Part shown: piece after piece, positions 1-8,775 of the stretch
How the letters are laid out: each line of letters begins with the position of its first letter
Position numbering within the stretch: position 1 is the first letter of the stretch
Assembly (NCBI RefSeq): GCF_001424385.1
Contig: NZ_LMPO01000009.1
Coordinates: 515,628-579,627, forward strand
Direction: 5' to 3'
Origin: Curtobacterium sp. Leaf183
Lineage (GTDB): Bacteria > Actinomycetota > Actinomycetes > Actinomycetales > Microbacteriaceae
Length of the DNA: 64,000 nucleotides
Notes under the pieces: model-generated
Told to the model about the DNA's origin: nothing
Database searches by the model: none
What the model saw: only the letters and a program-made list of their open reading frames with translations
Made by a program: the position numbers and the translations under genes

Positions 1-8
1 GGATCACG

Positions 9-962
9 ATGCTGTGGGAGACGGCCGACGCGGCCGAGGTGCTGCGCGACCGGTTCGGGTTCGCGTCCGAGGACGAGGCAGCCGGGTGGGCGGTCCGGGC
101 CGCAAGCGAGCACTGGGGCATCGCAGCTTCGGCGTGCACGCGGATCGTCATGAGCGACCGGAACGCCCTGGCATGGCTCGCCACGGACACCGGTCAGGTC
201 CTGCTCAAGTGGTGCATCGAGCCCTCACGCTTCCCGCGGCTGGCGGTCGCCGCCGACGTCGTCGCGTGGCTCGGTGACCGGGGGCTGCCGGTGTCGGCAC
301 CCGTGCCGGCCCGAGACGGGTCGGTGCAGGTCGAGGTCGACGGCGTGTCGGCCGGGCTGCAGCGTGTGATCGGCGGCGAGCTCCTCGACGTCGATGACCC
401 CGATGCGGTGCGGTCGACGGGTCGGTTGATCGCGCGGGTGCACGACGCACTGGCCGCCTGCCCGCGCCACGACGACGTCGCCGCCGTCCGGCCGGCGCCC
501 CTGCCGCTCGTCGACCAGGTGACGGGATGGCTCGACGGTGCCCCGTCGCACCTGCCGCCCGCGGCGCTCGACCTGCTGCGCGCTCGGCTCGCTTCGGTGC
601 CGAGCGAGCCGTTGCCGGTACAGGTCGTGCACGGTGACGTCCGCTTGGCCAACGTCCTGTGCGCCGACGGCGAGGTCGTCGGCCTGATCGACTTCGAGGA
701 CCTCCGGCTCGACCACCGCGTCGTCGAGCTCGCTCGCGGGGCCGTCCTGCTCGGCACGCGCTTCCACGACTGGGGGCCGGTCGACGCCGAGGTCCGGGCG
801 GCGTTCCGCCAGGCGGTCGAGTCGGTCAGCCCGCTGTCGTCGGCCGAGTCAGCGTGGTGGGACGTCCTGGTGCTGTGGACGTCCCTGGCGCTCGTGCCGC
901 CCGGCGACGACCCGACGGGCTGGGGCGCTGCAGCGGCCGAGCAGGTCCGGCGGCTCGGCTGA
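9..962 (+). CDS. Aminoglycoside phosphotransferase-family kinase
   Basis: 317-residue protein of the APH / homoserine-kinase-type fold, which transfers phosphate from ATP to a small hydroxylated substrate in the cytoplasm. The family's catalytic loop is visible as VHGDVRLANVL (about residues 208-218), followed by the metal-binding motif LIDFEDL. The N-terminal half has the ATP-lobe pattern ending with an LLKW strand. The frame is open to the left window edge, so the true start may lie upstream of the ATG used here. The substrate cannot be told; chromosomal members of this family are usually not antibiotic-resistance enzymes. It converges on the GH38 gene across a perfect palindrome. Confidence 0.75.
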   Translation: MLWETADAAEVLRDRFGFASEDEAAGWAVRAASEHWGIAASACTRIVMSDRNALAWLATDTGQVLLKWCIEPSRFPRLAVAADVVAWLGDRGLPVSAPVPARDGSVQVEVDGVSAGLQRVIGGELLDVDDPDAVRSTGRLIARVHDALAACPRHDDVAAVRPAPLPLVDQVTGWLDGAPSHLPPAALDLLRARLASVPSEPLPVQVVHGDVRLANVLCADGEVVGLIDFEDLRLDHRVVELARGAVLLGTRFHDWGPVDAEVRAAFRQAVESVSPLSSAESAWWDVLVLWTSLALVPPGDDPTGWGAAAAEQVRRLG

Positions 963-968
963 CGCGTC

Positions 969-1002
969 GGGAGCACGGTGCGCACGTGCGCACCGTGCTC
1001 CC
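969..1002. terminator. Perfect 34-base palindrome between convergent genes
   Basis: The arms GGGAGCACGGTGCGCAC and GTGCGCACCGTGCTCCC abut without a loop. It starts 6 bases after the phosphotransferase stop and ends 15 bases before the end of the convergent GH38 gene, so it can serve both strands as a terminator. There is no T-run. A further copy of GCACCGTGCTC follows at 1004-1014. Confidence 0.6.
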
Positions 1003-1016
1003 CGCACCGTGCTCAG

Positions 1017-4000
1017 TCAGGCGCACGGCCGCACCCGCAGCGTGACCACCTGGAACGGCCGGAGCCCGAGCGACACGGTGCCGCCCGTCCAGTCGAAGTG
1101 CCGCGCCGTCAGCGCCGGGTCGGACAGGGGCCGTTCGCGTAGGTCGACCTGCTCGACCGACGCCGCGTCGACCCGCAGGTCCAGCTCGGTGTCGGTCCGT
1201 GCGCCGAGCGCCTCGTACAGCCGGACGACGACGTCGCCGGACCGGTCGTCGGCGAGCTTGACCGACTCGACGCGGACGCCCGACGACGAGGACACCACCG
1301 GAGCGGTCAGGTCCGCGCCCGCCGCCACCGCACGCAACGGCAGGTTCTGGTCGTAGCCACTCGCCACGGTGGCGGCGATGTCGGCGCCCGGGTGGACGGC
1401 GTAGGCGAAGGTGTGGTGTCCCAGGTCCTGCTGGGGGTCGGGTGACTGCGCGCCGCGGACCAGGCTCAGCCGGACCTCGGTCTCGACCTCGCCGGAGTCA
1501 CCCACCCGGCGCGTGATGTCGTGCCCGTAGGTGCCGGCGTTCGTCACACCGATGCCGTAGCCCGGTTCCTCGACGTGCACCCACCGGTGCGCCATCACCT
1601 CGAAGCGGGCGTCGTCCCACGAGGTGTTCGTGTGGGTCGGGCGGCGCAGGTGGCCGAACTGGATCTCGGCGCTGTGGTGCTGCGCGTGCACGACGAACGG
1701 CAACGAGGCCTTGAGCAGCTTCTCGCGCTCCTGCCACTCGAGGTCGACGCCGAGGTGCACGCGCACGTCGTCGGCGTGCAGGGTGACGGTCTGCACGAGT
1801 TCGGACGAGCCGAACGTGCGGTGCACGCGCACGACCGCGCGCAGGTCACCGTCCGTGTCCAGTTCGATGCGGTCCGTGGCGCGGAGTTCGACGACGGAGC
1901 GGCGGTAGTGCGCATCGATGTCCCACGCGTCCCACGCGTTCGGCAGGTCCTCGTGCAGGTGCAGCAGGTTCGCGGAACGGCCCGCGGGCACGAGTTCGCG
2001 GCCGGCGGTCAGGTCGCGGATCGAGTCGAGCAGCCCCTCGGCGTCGACGTGGACGCGCACGAGCCCATTGTCGAGCACGATGCCGTCCTCGTCCTGCATG
2101 GCCGTGACCGGGTGCACCGGCGACACCGCGCGCACGGGCACGACCGCGTGACCGGGGACCTCGACGACGCCGACGGCCCGACCGTCAGCGTCGACGAGGA
2201 GCTCCCGGCGGGCGTGGTCGGCCGGGTTCGCGACCGCGCCGACCGCGCCCGCGGCGGACCCCAGCGCCGCGAGGGCGTCGAGGGCGAGCTGCTCGATCTC
2301 GGCGTGGGTGCGGCGGTAGGTCTCCTCGTTCTCCTCGTGCACCCACTGGATCGAGGACCCGGGCAGGATGTCGTGGAACTGCTGCAGCAGGGTCGCCTGC
2401 CAGAGCTGGTCGAACGTGTCGTACGGGTAGTCGGCGCCGTGCAGTGCCGCCGCGGTCCACCACAGCTCGGCCTCGCGCAGCAGGTGCTCGGCCCGGCGGT
2501 TGCCGCGCTTCTCGCGAGCGTGCGACGTGAAGGTGCCGCGGTGCAGTTCGAGGTACAGCTCGCCGACCCAGACCGGCGCGTCGGGGTACTCCGCACGCGC
2601 TCGGGCGAAGAAGTCGTCCGGGTGTTCGATCTCGACGCGCGGCGAGCCCTCGAGGGACTCCACCCGGCGCTGGCGCTCCATCATCTCGCGGATCGGGCCA
2701 CCGCCGCCGTCGCCGTACCCGAAGGGCACCAGGGAGGTGGTCGCGGCACCCTTCTCGCGGAACTGCCGCACGGCGTGGTGCAGCTCTTCGCCCTCGAGCG
2801 TCGCGTTGTAGGTGTCGATCGGCGGGAAGTGCGTGAAGATCCGCGAGCCGTCGATTCCCTCCCACCAGAAGGTGTGGTGCGGGAAGGTGTTCGTCTGGTT
2901 CCACGACAGCTTCTGCGTCAGGAACCAGTCGAGCCCGGCGAGTTTGGCGATCTGCGGGAACGCCGCCGTGTAGCCGAACGAGTCGGGCAGCCAGATCCCG
3001 TGGGTCTCGACGTCGAGCTCGTCCGCGAAGAACCGCAGCCCCTGCGTGACCTGCCGGACCATGGCCTCGCCGCCGGGCAGGTTGCCGTCCGGCTCGATCC
3101 ACTGCGACCCGACGACGATCCACTGGCCGCGCGCGATGGCGGCCTTGATCCCGGCGAAGACCGACGGGTACCGCTCCTTGACCCACGCGTACTGCTGGGC
3201 GCTCGACGCGGCGAACTTCAGGTCCGGGTACTGCTCGGCCAGGGCGAGCACGTTCGAGAACGTCCGGCCGGTCTTGCGCTTGGTCTCACGGATCGGCCAG
3301 AGCCAGGCGCTGTCGATGTGCGCGTGCCCGATGCCGCTCAGGCGGTGGGCGGAGCGGTTGGCCGGGCTGGCGAGGGCACCGGCGAGCTCGGCGCGTGCGG
3401 CGCCTGCGGTGCCGACGATGTCGTCGAGTGCCAGCACGTCCATCGCGCGTTCCAGGTCGCGCAGCACCTCGTCGCGGCGGGGGTCGGTCTCAGGTAGCTC
3501 CCGCACCATCTGGAACAGCACCTCGACGTCGAACCGCAGCGCCCAGACCTCGGGCTCGAACACGGCGAGCTCCGCGGTGCGGAAGGTGTAGATCGGCGTC
3601 TCGGGCGCGGTCTTCTTCGAGCCGTACCGCGTCGGGACGAACTCGTTGACCAGGATGTCAGGGTTGGCCGCGGCCTCGAGGAAGTAGTGCACCTGCTCGC
3701 CGCCCTCCGCCTGGTCCGCGATGCGCAGGTAGTGGTTGCGCGGGTGGATGCCCTTGACCGGCGTGCCGTCCGGCGTGTGCAGCAGCCCCTCGGCCTGGTT
3801 GCCGGGCCAGTCCCCCTGGAACCCGGGGTCGACGAGCAGCTCGACGGTCCGGCCGGCCCACTCGGGCGGCACCGTGCCGGTGACCTCGAACCACCAGGTC
3901 GACCACGCCCGACCCCACGGCTCACCGACCGCGAAGGGACGGTACTCGGCGCCCAGGGCCTCGTCCGCGGGCACCGGTTCGTCGGGCACCTGCCACGCAC

Positions 4001-4100
4001 GCAGTGCGACGGGCGTCCGGGCCTGGTGGACGGCGGGGACGATCCGTTCGTTCAGGACGCGCTCGATGCGCTCCTCGACGAGCTTCTGGTTCTGGTGCAT
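1017..4100 (-). CDS. GH38 alpha-mannosidase
   Basis: 1027-residue glycoside hydrolase family 38 enzyme, a retaining alpha-mannosidase releasing alpha-linked mannose. The zinc/catalytic signature GHAHIDSAWLWP lies near residues 256-267, and the nucleophile Asp is in WLPDSFGY near residue 371. The N-terminal ancillary region, (beta/alpha)7 catalytic domain, helical bundle (MERQRRVE region) and long beta-sandwich C-terminus together match the usual length of about 1000 residues for bacterial members. There is no signal peptide, so it acts on imported glycans. It lies 93 bases downstream of the GH4 gene on the same strand and probably belongs to the DeoR-controlled operon. The ATG start has no clear Shine-Dalgarno sequence. 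Confidence 0.9.
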   Translation of the reverse strand: MHQNQKLVEERIERVLNERIVPAVHQARTPVALRAWQVPDEPVPADEALGAEYRPFAVGEPWGRAWSTWWFEVTGTVPPEWAGRTVELLVDPGFQGDWPGNQAEGLLHTPDGTPVKGIHPRNHYLRIADQAEGGEQVHYFLEAAANPDILVNEFVPTRYGSKKTAPETPIYTFRTAELAVFEPEVWALRFDVEVLFQMVRELPETDPRRDEVLRDLERAMDVLALDDIVGTAGAARAELAGALASPANRSAHRLSGIGHAHIDSAWLWPIRETKRKTGRTFSNVLALAEQYPDLKFAASSAQQYAWVKERYPSVFAGIKAAIARGQWIVVGSQWIEPDGNLPGGEAMVRQVTQGLRFFADELDVETHGIWLPDSFGYTAAFPQIAKLAGLDWFLTQKLSWNQTNTFPHHTFWWEGIDGSRIFTHFPPIDTYNATLEGEELHHAVRQFREKGAATTSLVPFGYGDGGGGPIREMMERQRRVESLEGSPRVEIEHPDDFFARARAEYPDAPVWVGELYLELHRGTFTSHAREKRGNRRAEHLLREAELWWTAAALHGADYPYDTFDQLWQATLLQQFHDILPGSSIQWVHEENEETYRRTHAEIEQLALDALAALGSAAGAVGAVANPADHARRELLVDADGRAVGVVEVPGHAVVPVRAVSPVHPVTAMQDEDGIVLDNGLVRVHVDAEGLLDSIRDLTAGRELVPAGRSANLLHLHEDLPNAWDAWDIDAHYRRSVVELRATDRIELDTDGDLRAVVRVHRTFGSSELVQTVTLHADDVRVHLGVDLEWQEREKLLKASLPFVVHAQHHSAEIQFGHLRRPTHTNTSWDDARFEVMAHRWVHVEEPGYGIGVTNAGTYGHDITRRVGDSGEVETEVRLSLVRGAQSPDPQQDLGHHTFAYAVHPGADIAATVASGYDQNLPLRAVAAGADLTAPVVSSSSGVRVESVKLADDRSGDVVVRLYEALGARTDTELDLRVDAASVEQVDLRERPLSDPALTARHFDWTGGTVSLGLRPFQVVTLRVRPCA

Positions 4101-4193
4101 GGCGGGGCTTTCGGGACGGGCCGTGTGGGCGGGGCCAGGGTGGGCGGGGCTGCTGGGACGAGCACGGTCGGTGGGTCGACCGGGAGTCGCGGG

Positions 4194-5534
4194 TCAGCTC
4201 AGGTAGGACAGGTGCGGAAACGACGTGGTCGCGTCCTCGAGCAGCGCCCGGGCGACCCGGACGGAGTCCACGAGCGGGTGGTGGGCGAGTGCGCGCAGCG
4301 CGGCGGAACGGGAGCCGTGGAGCGCTGCCTCGATCGTCTGGCGCTCGACGTACTTGACCGCGGTGACGGTGCCGAGCCCGAAGTCGGGCACGCGGGCTCC
4401 GGCGATCGGGTGCGCGCCGGATGCGTCGACGGTGCACGGGACCTCGACCACGGCGTCGTCGTCGAGTCCGGCGAGCGTGCCCCGGTTCGGCACGTTGAGG
4501 ATGAGCCGGGCAGGCTGGTCGTACGCGATGCCCCGCATGAGCGAGAGCGCGACGTCCTCGTAGCCGCCGGAGGTCATGTCCTCAAGGTCGCGCTCCCCCA
4601 TGCCGACCGAGTCGCGGTTGGTCGCCATGTAGGTCGACTCACGCTCGTGGCGGCTCTCCTGCCAAGTGTGGAACGGCTGGGGGCTCTGCGCGGCGTCCGC
4701 CCAGAACCGGTCCTGCTGTTCGACCAGGTAGCGCGCGCGGGTGTGCGGCGCGTACTGGTCGGCCTGCAGCACGTCCCGGCGGTAGGCGTAGTAGTGCAGG
4801 TACTCGTTCGGCAGCGCCCCGAGCGCCTGCACCCACTCGGCGCCGAACAGGCGGCCCTCTTCGAAGGACTCGATCCGCCCCGGGTCCGCGAGCACCTCGG
4901 GCAGCCGGTCAACCCCGTCGACGCGCAGGGCGGTCAGCCAGCCCAGGTGGTTCAGACCCGCGTACTCGAGCTCGACGTCGGGGCCGTGCTGGATGCCGAG
5001 CGTGCCCAGCGCACGACGGGCCAGGCCGATCGGCGAGTCGCAGATGCCGATCACACGGTCACCCAGCACGGTCGACATGGCCTCGGTGACGACGCCGGCG
5101 GGGTTGGTGAAGTTGATCACCCAGGCGTCCGGAGCAAGACGGCGGATCGTCCGAGCCAGCTCCATGACGATCGGCAGCGTGCGGAGCGCGTACGAGATCC
5201 CGCCGAAGCCGACGGTCTCCTGCCCGATCACGCCGTGGGACTGGCCGATCCGCTCGTCGGTCGCCCGGCCCTCCATCCCCGCGACCCGGATCGCCGAGAA
5301 CACGAAGTCGGCACCGGGGAGCGCCGCCTCGACGTCGGTGTGCACGGAGACGACGGGGGCGTCGGCGACCCCGTCGGCCTGGTCGGCGAGGATCCGGGCC
5401 ATCGTGCGCAGGCGGTCGGCGTCGACGTCGACGAGGGCGACCTCGGTGACCCGCCCGGGGGCGTGGTCGCGGAGCATGGCGGAGTACACCAGCGGCGTGC
5501 GGAACCCGCCACCGCCGATCATGACGAGCTTCAC
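4194..5534 (-). CDS. GH4 family NAD-dependent glycosidase (6-phospho-beta-glucosidase-like)
   Basis: 446-residue GH4 enzyme. The family cleaves glycosides, often 6-phosphorylated ones, by an NAD+ and Mn2+-dependent oxidation/elimination mechanism. The N-terminus MKLVMIGGGGFRTP is the Rossmann dinucleotide loop. NFTNPAG, GICDSPIG (metal-ligand Cys) and GLNHLGW (His) are family motifs. The GTG start overlaps the DeoR stop by 4 bases (GTGA), indicating translational coupling. The open frame extends upstream, but that extension lies over the regulator gene and is not real. Because sugar entry here is by an ABC importer rather than a PTS, a phosphorylated substrate would need a kinase; the divergent PfkB gene could supply it (inference). 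Confidence 0.87.
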   Translation of the reverse strand: MKLVMIGGGGFRTPLVYSAMLRDHAPGRVTEVALVDVDADRLRTMARILADQADGVADAPVVSVHTDVEAALPGADFVFSAIRVAGMEGRATDERIGQSHGVIGQETVGFGGISYALRTLPIVMELARTIRRLAPDAWVINFTNPAGVVTEAMSTVLGDRVIGICDSPIGLARRALGTLGIQHGPDVELEYAGLNHLGWLTALRVDGVDRLPEVLADPGRIESFEEGRLFGAEWVQALGALPNEYLHYYAYRRDVLQADQYAPHTRARYLVEQQDRFWADAAQSPQPFHTWQESRHERESTYMATNRDSVGMGERDLEDMTSGGYEDVALSLMRGIAYDQPARLILNVPNRGTLAGLDDDAVVEVPCTVDASGAHPIAGARVPDFGLGTVTAVKYVERQTIEAALHGSRSAALRALAHHPLVDSVRVARALLEDATTSFPHLSYLS

Positions 5535-6289
5535 GGGACGAGAACCTCCACGCCGTGCGCGGCGAACGCGGCGGCGACCGGGACCGGCGGTTCGGCGTCG
5601 GTGACGACCCGCACGATCGATGACGGCAGGTCGATGCGCGCGGCCCCGGTGCCCGGGAACTTGCTGCTGTCGGCGAGGACGGTGACCTCGTCGCACGCGG
5701 TGGCGATCGCCTGCTTGATGGGGACCTGCGCGATCGTGGTGTCGCGCAGGTCGCCGCTCGCCGAGATCCCGCTGACGCCCAGGAAGGCGTGGTCGGCGCG
5801 GATGAGTCGGAGCGAGTCGGTGGTCAGGGGTCCCGAGACGCAGTGGTACACGGGGTCGTAGTCGCCCGGCAGCAGCACGAGGTGCACGGCGGCGTCGTCC
5901 TTGAGCGCCTCGAACACCGCCATGTTCGCGGTGATGACGGTGACGGGGCGCCCGCGCAGCAGCATCGCGAGCTGCAGGACGGTCGTACCGATGTCGAGCA
6001 CCACGGTGTGGCCGTCCTCGATCAGGTCGGCGGCGGCCCGGGCGATGCGGACCTTCTCGTCGCGGTGCACGGTCTCGACCTCGGGGAACGGGGCGTCGCC
6101 CTCGTGGCCGTCGGCGAGGACCGCGCCGCCGCGGGTGCGCCGCAGCAGGCCGGCATCGTCGAGCCGCTGCAGGTCGCGGCGGATCGTCGCGACGCTGGAC
6201 CCGGTCGCCTCGGCCAGGTCGGTCACCGACGCGGCGCGGGCGGCCCGCAGTCGATCGAGGATGGCGAGATCGCGGATGTCCTTCATGGT
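5531..6289 (-). CDS. DeoR-family transcriptional regulator of the glycoside locus
   Basis: About 252 residues. The N-terminal DeoR winged helix-turn-helix (about 5-58) includes SVATIRRDLQRLDDAGLLRRTRGGA. The C-terminal sugar-phosphate sensor domain has the signatures VLDIGTT and DHAFLGVSG plus ADSSKF. Members usually repress sugar operons and are released by a phosphorylated sugar. I chose the ATG of MKDIRDLAI; upstream starts at 6298 (ATG) or 6307 would add 3-6 residues. It is divergent from the PfkB/ABC/GH2 operon and is the first gene of the GH4-GH38 operon, so one intergenic region can control both arms. Confidence 0.88.
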   Translation of the reverse strand, partial: TMKDIRDLAILDRLRAARAASVTDLAEATGSSVATIRRDLQRLDDAGLLRRTRGGAVLADGHEGDAPFPEVETVHRDEKVRIARAAADLIEDGHTVVLDIGTTVLQLAMLLRGRPVTVITANMAVFEALKDDAAVHLVLLPGDYDPVYHCVSGPLTTDSLRLIRADHAFLGVSGISASGDLRDTTIAQVPIKQAIATACDEVTVLADSSKFPGTGAARIDLPSSIVRVVTDAEPPVPVAAAFAAHGVEVLVP

Positions 6290-6301
6290 CACCAGCATAG
6301 C

Positions 6302-6362
6302 GATCAAAATCGATCAACTTGCAATGATCTTCAACCAAAATCCTGCGCGATCGGGATCGATC
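6302..6362. promoter_or_regulatory. Divergent control region with repeated GATC boxes
   Basis: An AT-rich island in a high-GC region. It has two related boxes, GATCAAAATCGATC at 6302-6315 and GATCGGGATCGATC at 6349-6362, 47 bases apart, with GCAATGATCTTCAACC between them. Its position between the DeoR gene and the PfkB operon makes it the probable DeoR operator and the site of both promoters. The binding is inferred. Confidence 0.5.
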
Positions 6363-6402
6363 TGTGTTACAACTTCCTCAGCGCCGACCGATGGAGACCG
6401 CG

Positions 6403-7407
6403 ATGGACGACCGACTGCACCCCAGCACCGATGCCGACGTGCTCGTTGCCGGCATGCTGTTCTTCGACGCGGTGTTCGCCGACCTGCACGGCGCACCCGT
6501 CCTGGGCGAGGAGCACTGGACCCGGCACTTCGCCTGGACGCCCGGCGGCATCGCCAACTTCGCGATCGCCGCGGCCCGCCTCGGTGCGTCCACCGACGCC
6601 TGTGCGGCCGTCGGGGACGACGCCCTGAGCGACCTGTGCCGGTCGTCGCTGGCGGCCGAGGGCATCGGCACCGACCTGCTCCGCACGGTGCCGGGCTGGA
6701 GCGTCCCGGTCAGCGCCTGCCTCGGGTACGACGGCGACCGCGCGATCGTCACCGGTGGGACCGAGTCCCCCGTCGCCCTCGACGACCTGCTGCCGGCACG
6801 GGGCGGGCGCGTCGCCGCACTCCACGTCGACGCGACCACCGCCGACTGGGTCGGCGCCAGCGGTGATCGGGGTCTGCGTGTCTTCGCCGACGTCGGCTGG
6901 GACGCGTCCGGCTCCTGGGACCCCGCACTCCTCGACGCGATCGACGGCGCGTACGCGTTCACCCCGAACGACCGCGAGGCGATGGCCTACACCCGCACCG
7001 ACGACCCGGTCCGAGCCGCACGAGCGCTGGCCGAGCGTGTCCCGCTCAGTGTCGTGACCATGGGCGGCGACGGCGTCGTCGCGGTCGACGCGAGCACCGG
7101 CGACGAGGTCGTCGCGGCGCCCGTCCGGGTCCGCGCGGTCGACGCGACCGGCGCCGGTGACGTCTTCTGCGCCGCGCTCGCCGTGGCCTCGCTCACCGAC
7201 CTGCCGCTGCGCGAGCGGGTCGACTTCGCCGCGCTCGTCGCCGCGATCACCGTCTCCCGGCCCGGAGGCGCGTCCACCGCCCCCCGCGCCGGTGACCTGG
7301 CCCCGTGGCTGGCCGCCAACCCGGCCGCCGCGGATCCGGACCGGTTCGGGTTCCTCGCCACGAGCCTCCTGTCCGTCACGCCCGCCACCGCGGGCCGGAC
7401 CACCTGA
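6403..7407 (+). CDS. PfkB-family carbohydrate kinase
   Basis: 334-residue ribokinase/PfkB-family kinase that phosphorylates a sugar or sugar derivative with ATP. The C-terminal signature VDATGAGDVFCAAL contains the catalytic base Asp and anion hole; the N-terminal GG-type substrate region is TPGGIANFAIAAARLG. I chose the ATG at 6403 because GGAG lies 6 bases upstream; GTG 6364 and ATG 6391 are in-frame alternatives. It is the first gene of the plus-strand operon followed by the ABC importer and GH2 enzyme. It probably phosphorylates the released monosaccharide, or possibly the imported glycoside before GH4 cleavage (inference). Confidence 0.85.
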   Translation: MDDRLHPSTDADVLVAGMLFFDAVFADLHGAPVLGEEHWTRHFAWTPGGIANFAIAAARLGASTDACAAVGDDALSDLCRSSLAAEGIGTDLLRTVPGWSVPVSACLGYDGDRAIVTGGTESPVALDDLLPARGGRVAALHVDATTADWVGASGDRGLRVFADVGWDASGSWDPALLDAIDGAYAFTPNDREAMAYTRTDDPVRAARALAERVPLSVVTMGGDGVVAVDASTGDEVVAAPVRVRAVDATGAGDVFCAALAVASLTDLPLRERVDFAALVAAITVSRPGGASTAPRAGDLAPWLAANPAAADPDRFGFLATSLLSVTPATAGRTT

Positions 7408-7458
7408 CCCACCACCTCCCCCTCCCCGCTCCACTTCCCGAACACCAGGAGACACCCC

Positions 7459-8727
7459 ATGCGCACCTCCTCGAAGCGTCGCCGCACCGCCGCGGTCCTC
7501 GCCACCGCGGTCGCCGCGGCCATCGTCCTCACCGGCTGCTCCGCGGGCTCGTCCGCATCGTCCGGCAAGCTCACCACCTGGCTGTGGCCCGGCGCCGTCG
7601 GCGACACGGTGGTCTCGAGCGCCAAGAAGGAGTTCAGCTCCGACAAGCTGCAGGTCAACGTCATCGGCGGTGACTTCAAGCAGAAGCTCGTGACGACGTT
7701 CACCGGCAAGAGCAACATCCCCTCGATCACCGGCGTCAAGGGCGAGGACATGCCCTACTTCCTGCAGCAGTCGAGTCTGTTCACCGATCTGAAGGACGTG
7801 GTGCCGGCCTCGTACCTCGCGCAGTTCCCGAAGTGGAAGCTCGCCGAGGCCACCACCGCCGACGGCAAGCTGATCGGGCTGCCGACGGACATCGGCCCCT
7901 CGGCGCTGTTCTACCGTCAGGACGTCCTCGAGAAGGCGGGGCTGCCCTCCGAGCCCGCAGCCGTCGCGGACGCCACCAGTACGTGGGACAAGTACTTCGC
8001 GTTCGGCAAGCAGCTCAAGGAGAAGACGGGCGCGTCGCTCGAGGTCTCGATGGGCGACGTCTTCAGCTGGTCGATGGCGCAGGCCGACAGCGGGTTCGTC
8101 AACAAGTCGGGCAAGTTCACCGGCGACAGCGACACGGTCAAGCAGGCCTGGGACCGCGCCGTCACCGCCGAGAAGGACGGCATCGTCGCCGGCATCGAGG
8201 ACGGCAGCCCGGACTGGGCCTCAGCCGTCAACGAGGGCACCATCCCGACCGTCCTCGGCGCCGCATGGCACGCCGGGGACATCAAGAGCGCGGCGCCGGA
8301 CACGTCGGGCAGCTGGCGCGTCACGGCGACGCCCGGCGGGCCCGGCAACGTCGGTGGTTCGTTCCTGACCATCCCCGCCGCCACGTCCGACAAGAAGACC
8401 GCACTCAAGGTCATCGAGTCGCTGATCTCGCCGTCGGCCCAGGCGACCACGTACAGCCAGGTCGGCAACTTCCCGTCCTCGTCCAAGGCGCTCGACGAGT
8501 CAGCGCTGACGAAGGGTGACTCGTTCTTCGGCGGCCAGGACACCGCGTCCGTGTTCAAGGACGCGATCGAGTCGATGCCGACGAAGTACACCAGCCCCTA
8601 CGACGCCCAGGTCTCGGCGCCGTACCTCACCCAGCTGACGAACATCCAGTCGCAGGGCAAGGACGCGGACCAGGCCTGGGACGACGCCGTCAAGGCCGCG
8701 AAGTCGGCGCTGGAGTCAGCCAAGTGA
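7459..8727 (+). CDS. ABC sugar importer substrate-binding lipoprotein
   Basis: 422-residue extracellular solute-binding protein of the carbohydrate CUT1 type. The signal peptide (residues 4-26) ends in the lipobox LTGC, with Cys27 as the lipidated residue, so the protein is anchored outside the membrane. AGGAGA stands before the ATG. Regions such as the GLPTDIGPSALFYRQDVLEKAG segment and the YDAQVSAPYL C-terminal region are typical of oligosaccharide binders. The stop overlaps a GTG (GTGA) that would be the natural coupled start of the permease but lies in another frame (see the next gene). The ligand is unknown; the surrounding GH38/GH2/GH4 genes suggest a mannose- or galactose-containing oligosaccharide. 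Confidence 0.88.
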   Translation: MRTSSKRRRTAAVLATAVAAAIVLTGCSAGSSASSGKLTTWLWPGAVGDTVVSSAKKEFSSDKLQVNVIGGDFKQKLVTTFTGKSNIPSITGVKGEDMPYFLQQSSLFTDLKDVVPASYLAQFPKWKLAEATTADGKLIGLPTDIGPSALFYRQDVLEKAGLPSEPAAVADATSTWDKYFAFGKQLKEKTGASLEVSMGDVFSWSMAQADSGFVNKSGKFTGDSDTVKQAWDRAVTAEKDGIVAGIEDGSPDWASAVNEGTIPTVLGAAWHAGDIKSAAPDTSGSWRVTATPGGPGNVGGSFLTIPAATSDKKTALKVIESLISPSAQATTYSQVGNFPSSSKALDESALTKGDSFFGGQDTASVFKDAIESMPTKYTSPYDAQVSAPYLTQLTNIQSQGKDADQAWDDAVKAAKSALESAK

Positions 8728-8775
8728 CGACCTCCGTCGCACCGTCGCTGGCGGGGCATCCGCCGCACCTGGCCG

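Noticed and set aside
1521-3497. Long open frame opposite the alpha-mannosidase
   Set aside because: Its translation is Arg/Val/Gly-rich without any family motif; GC-rich third positions open antisense frames. The minus-strand GH38 has catalytic motifs over its whole length.
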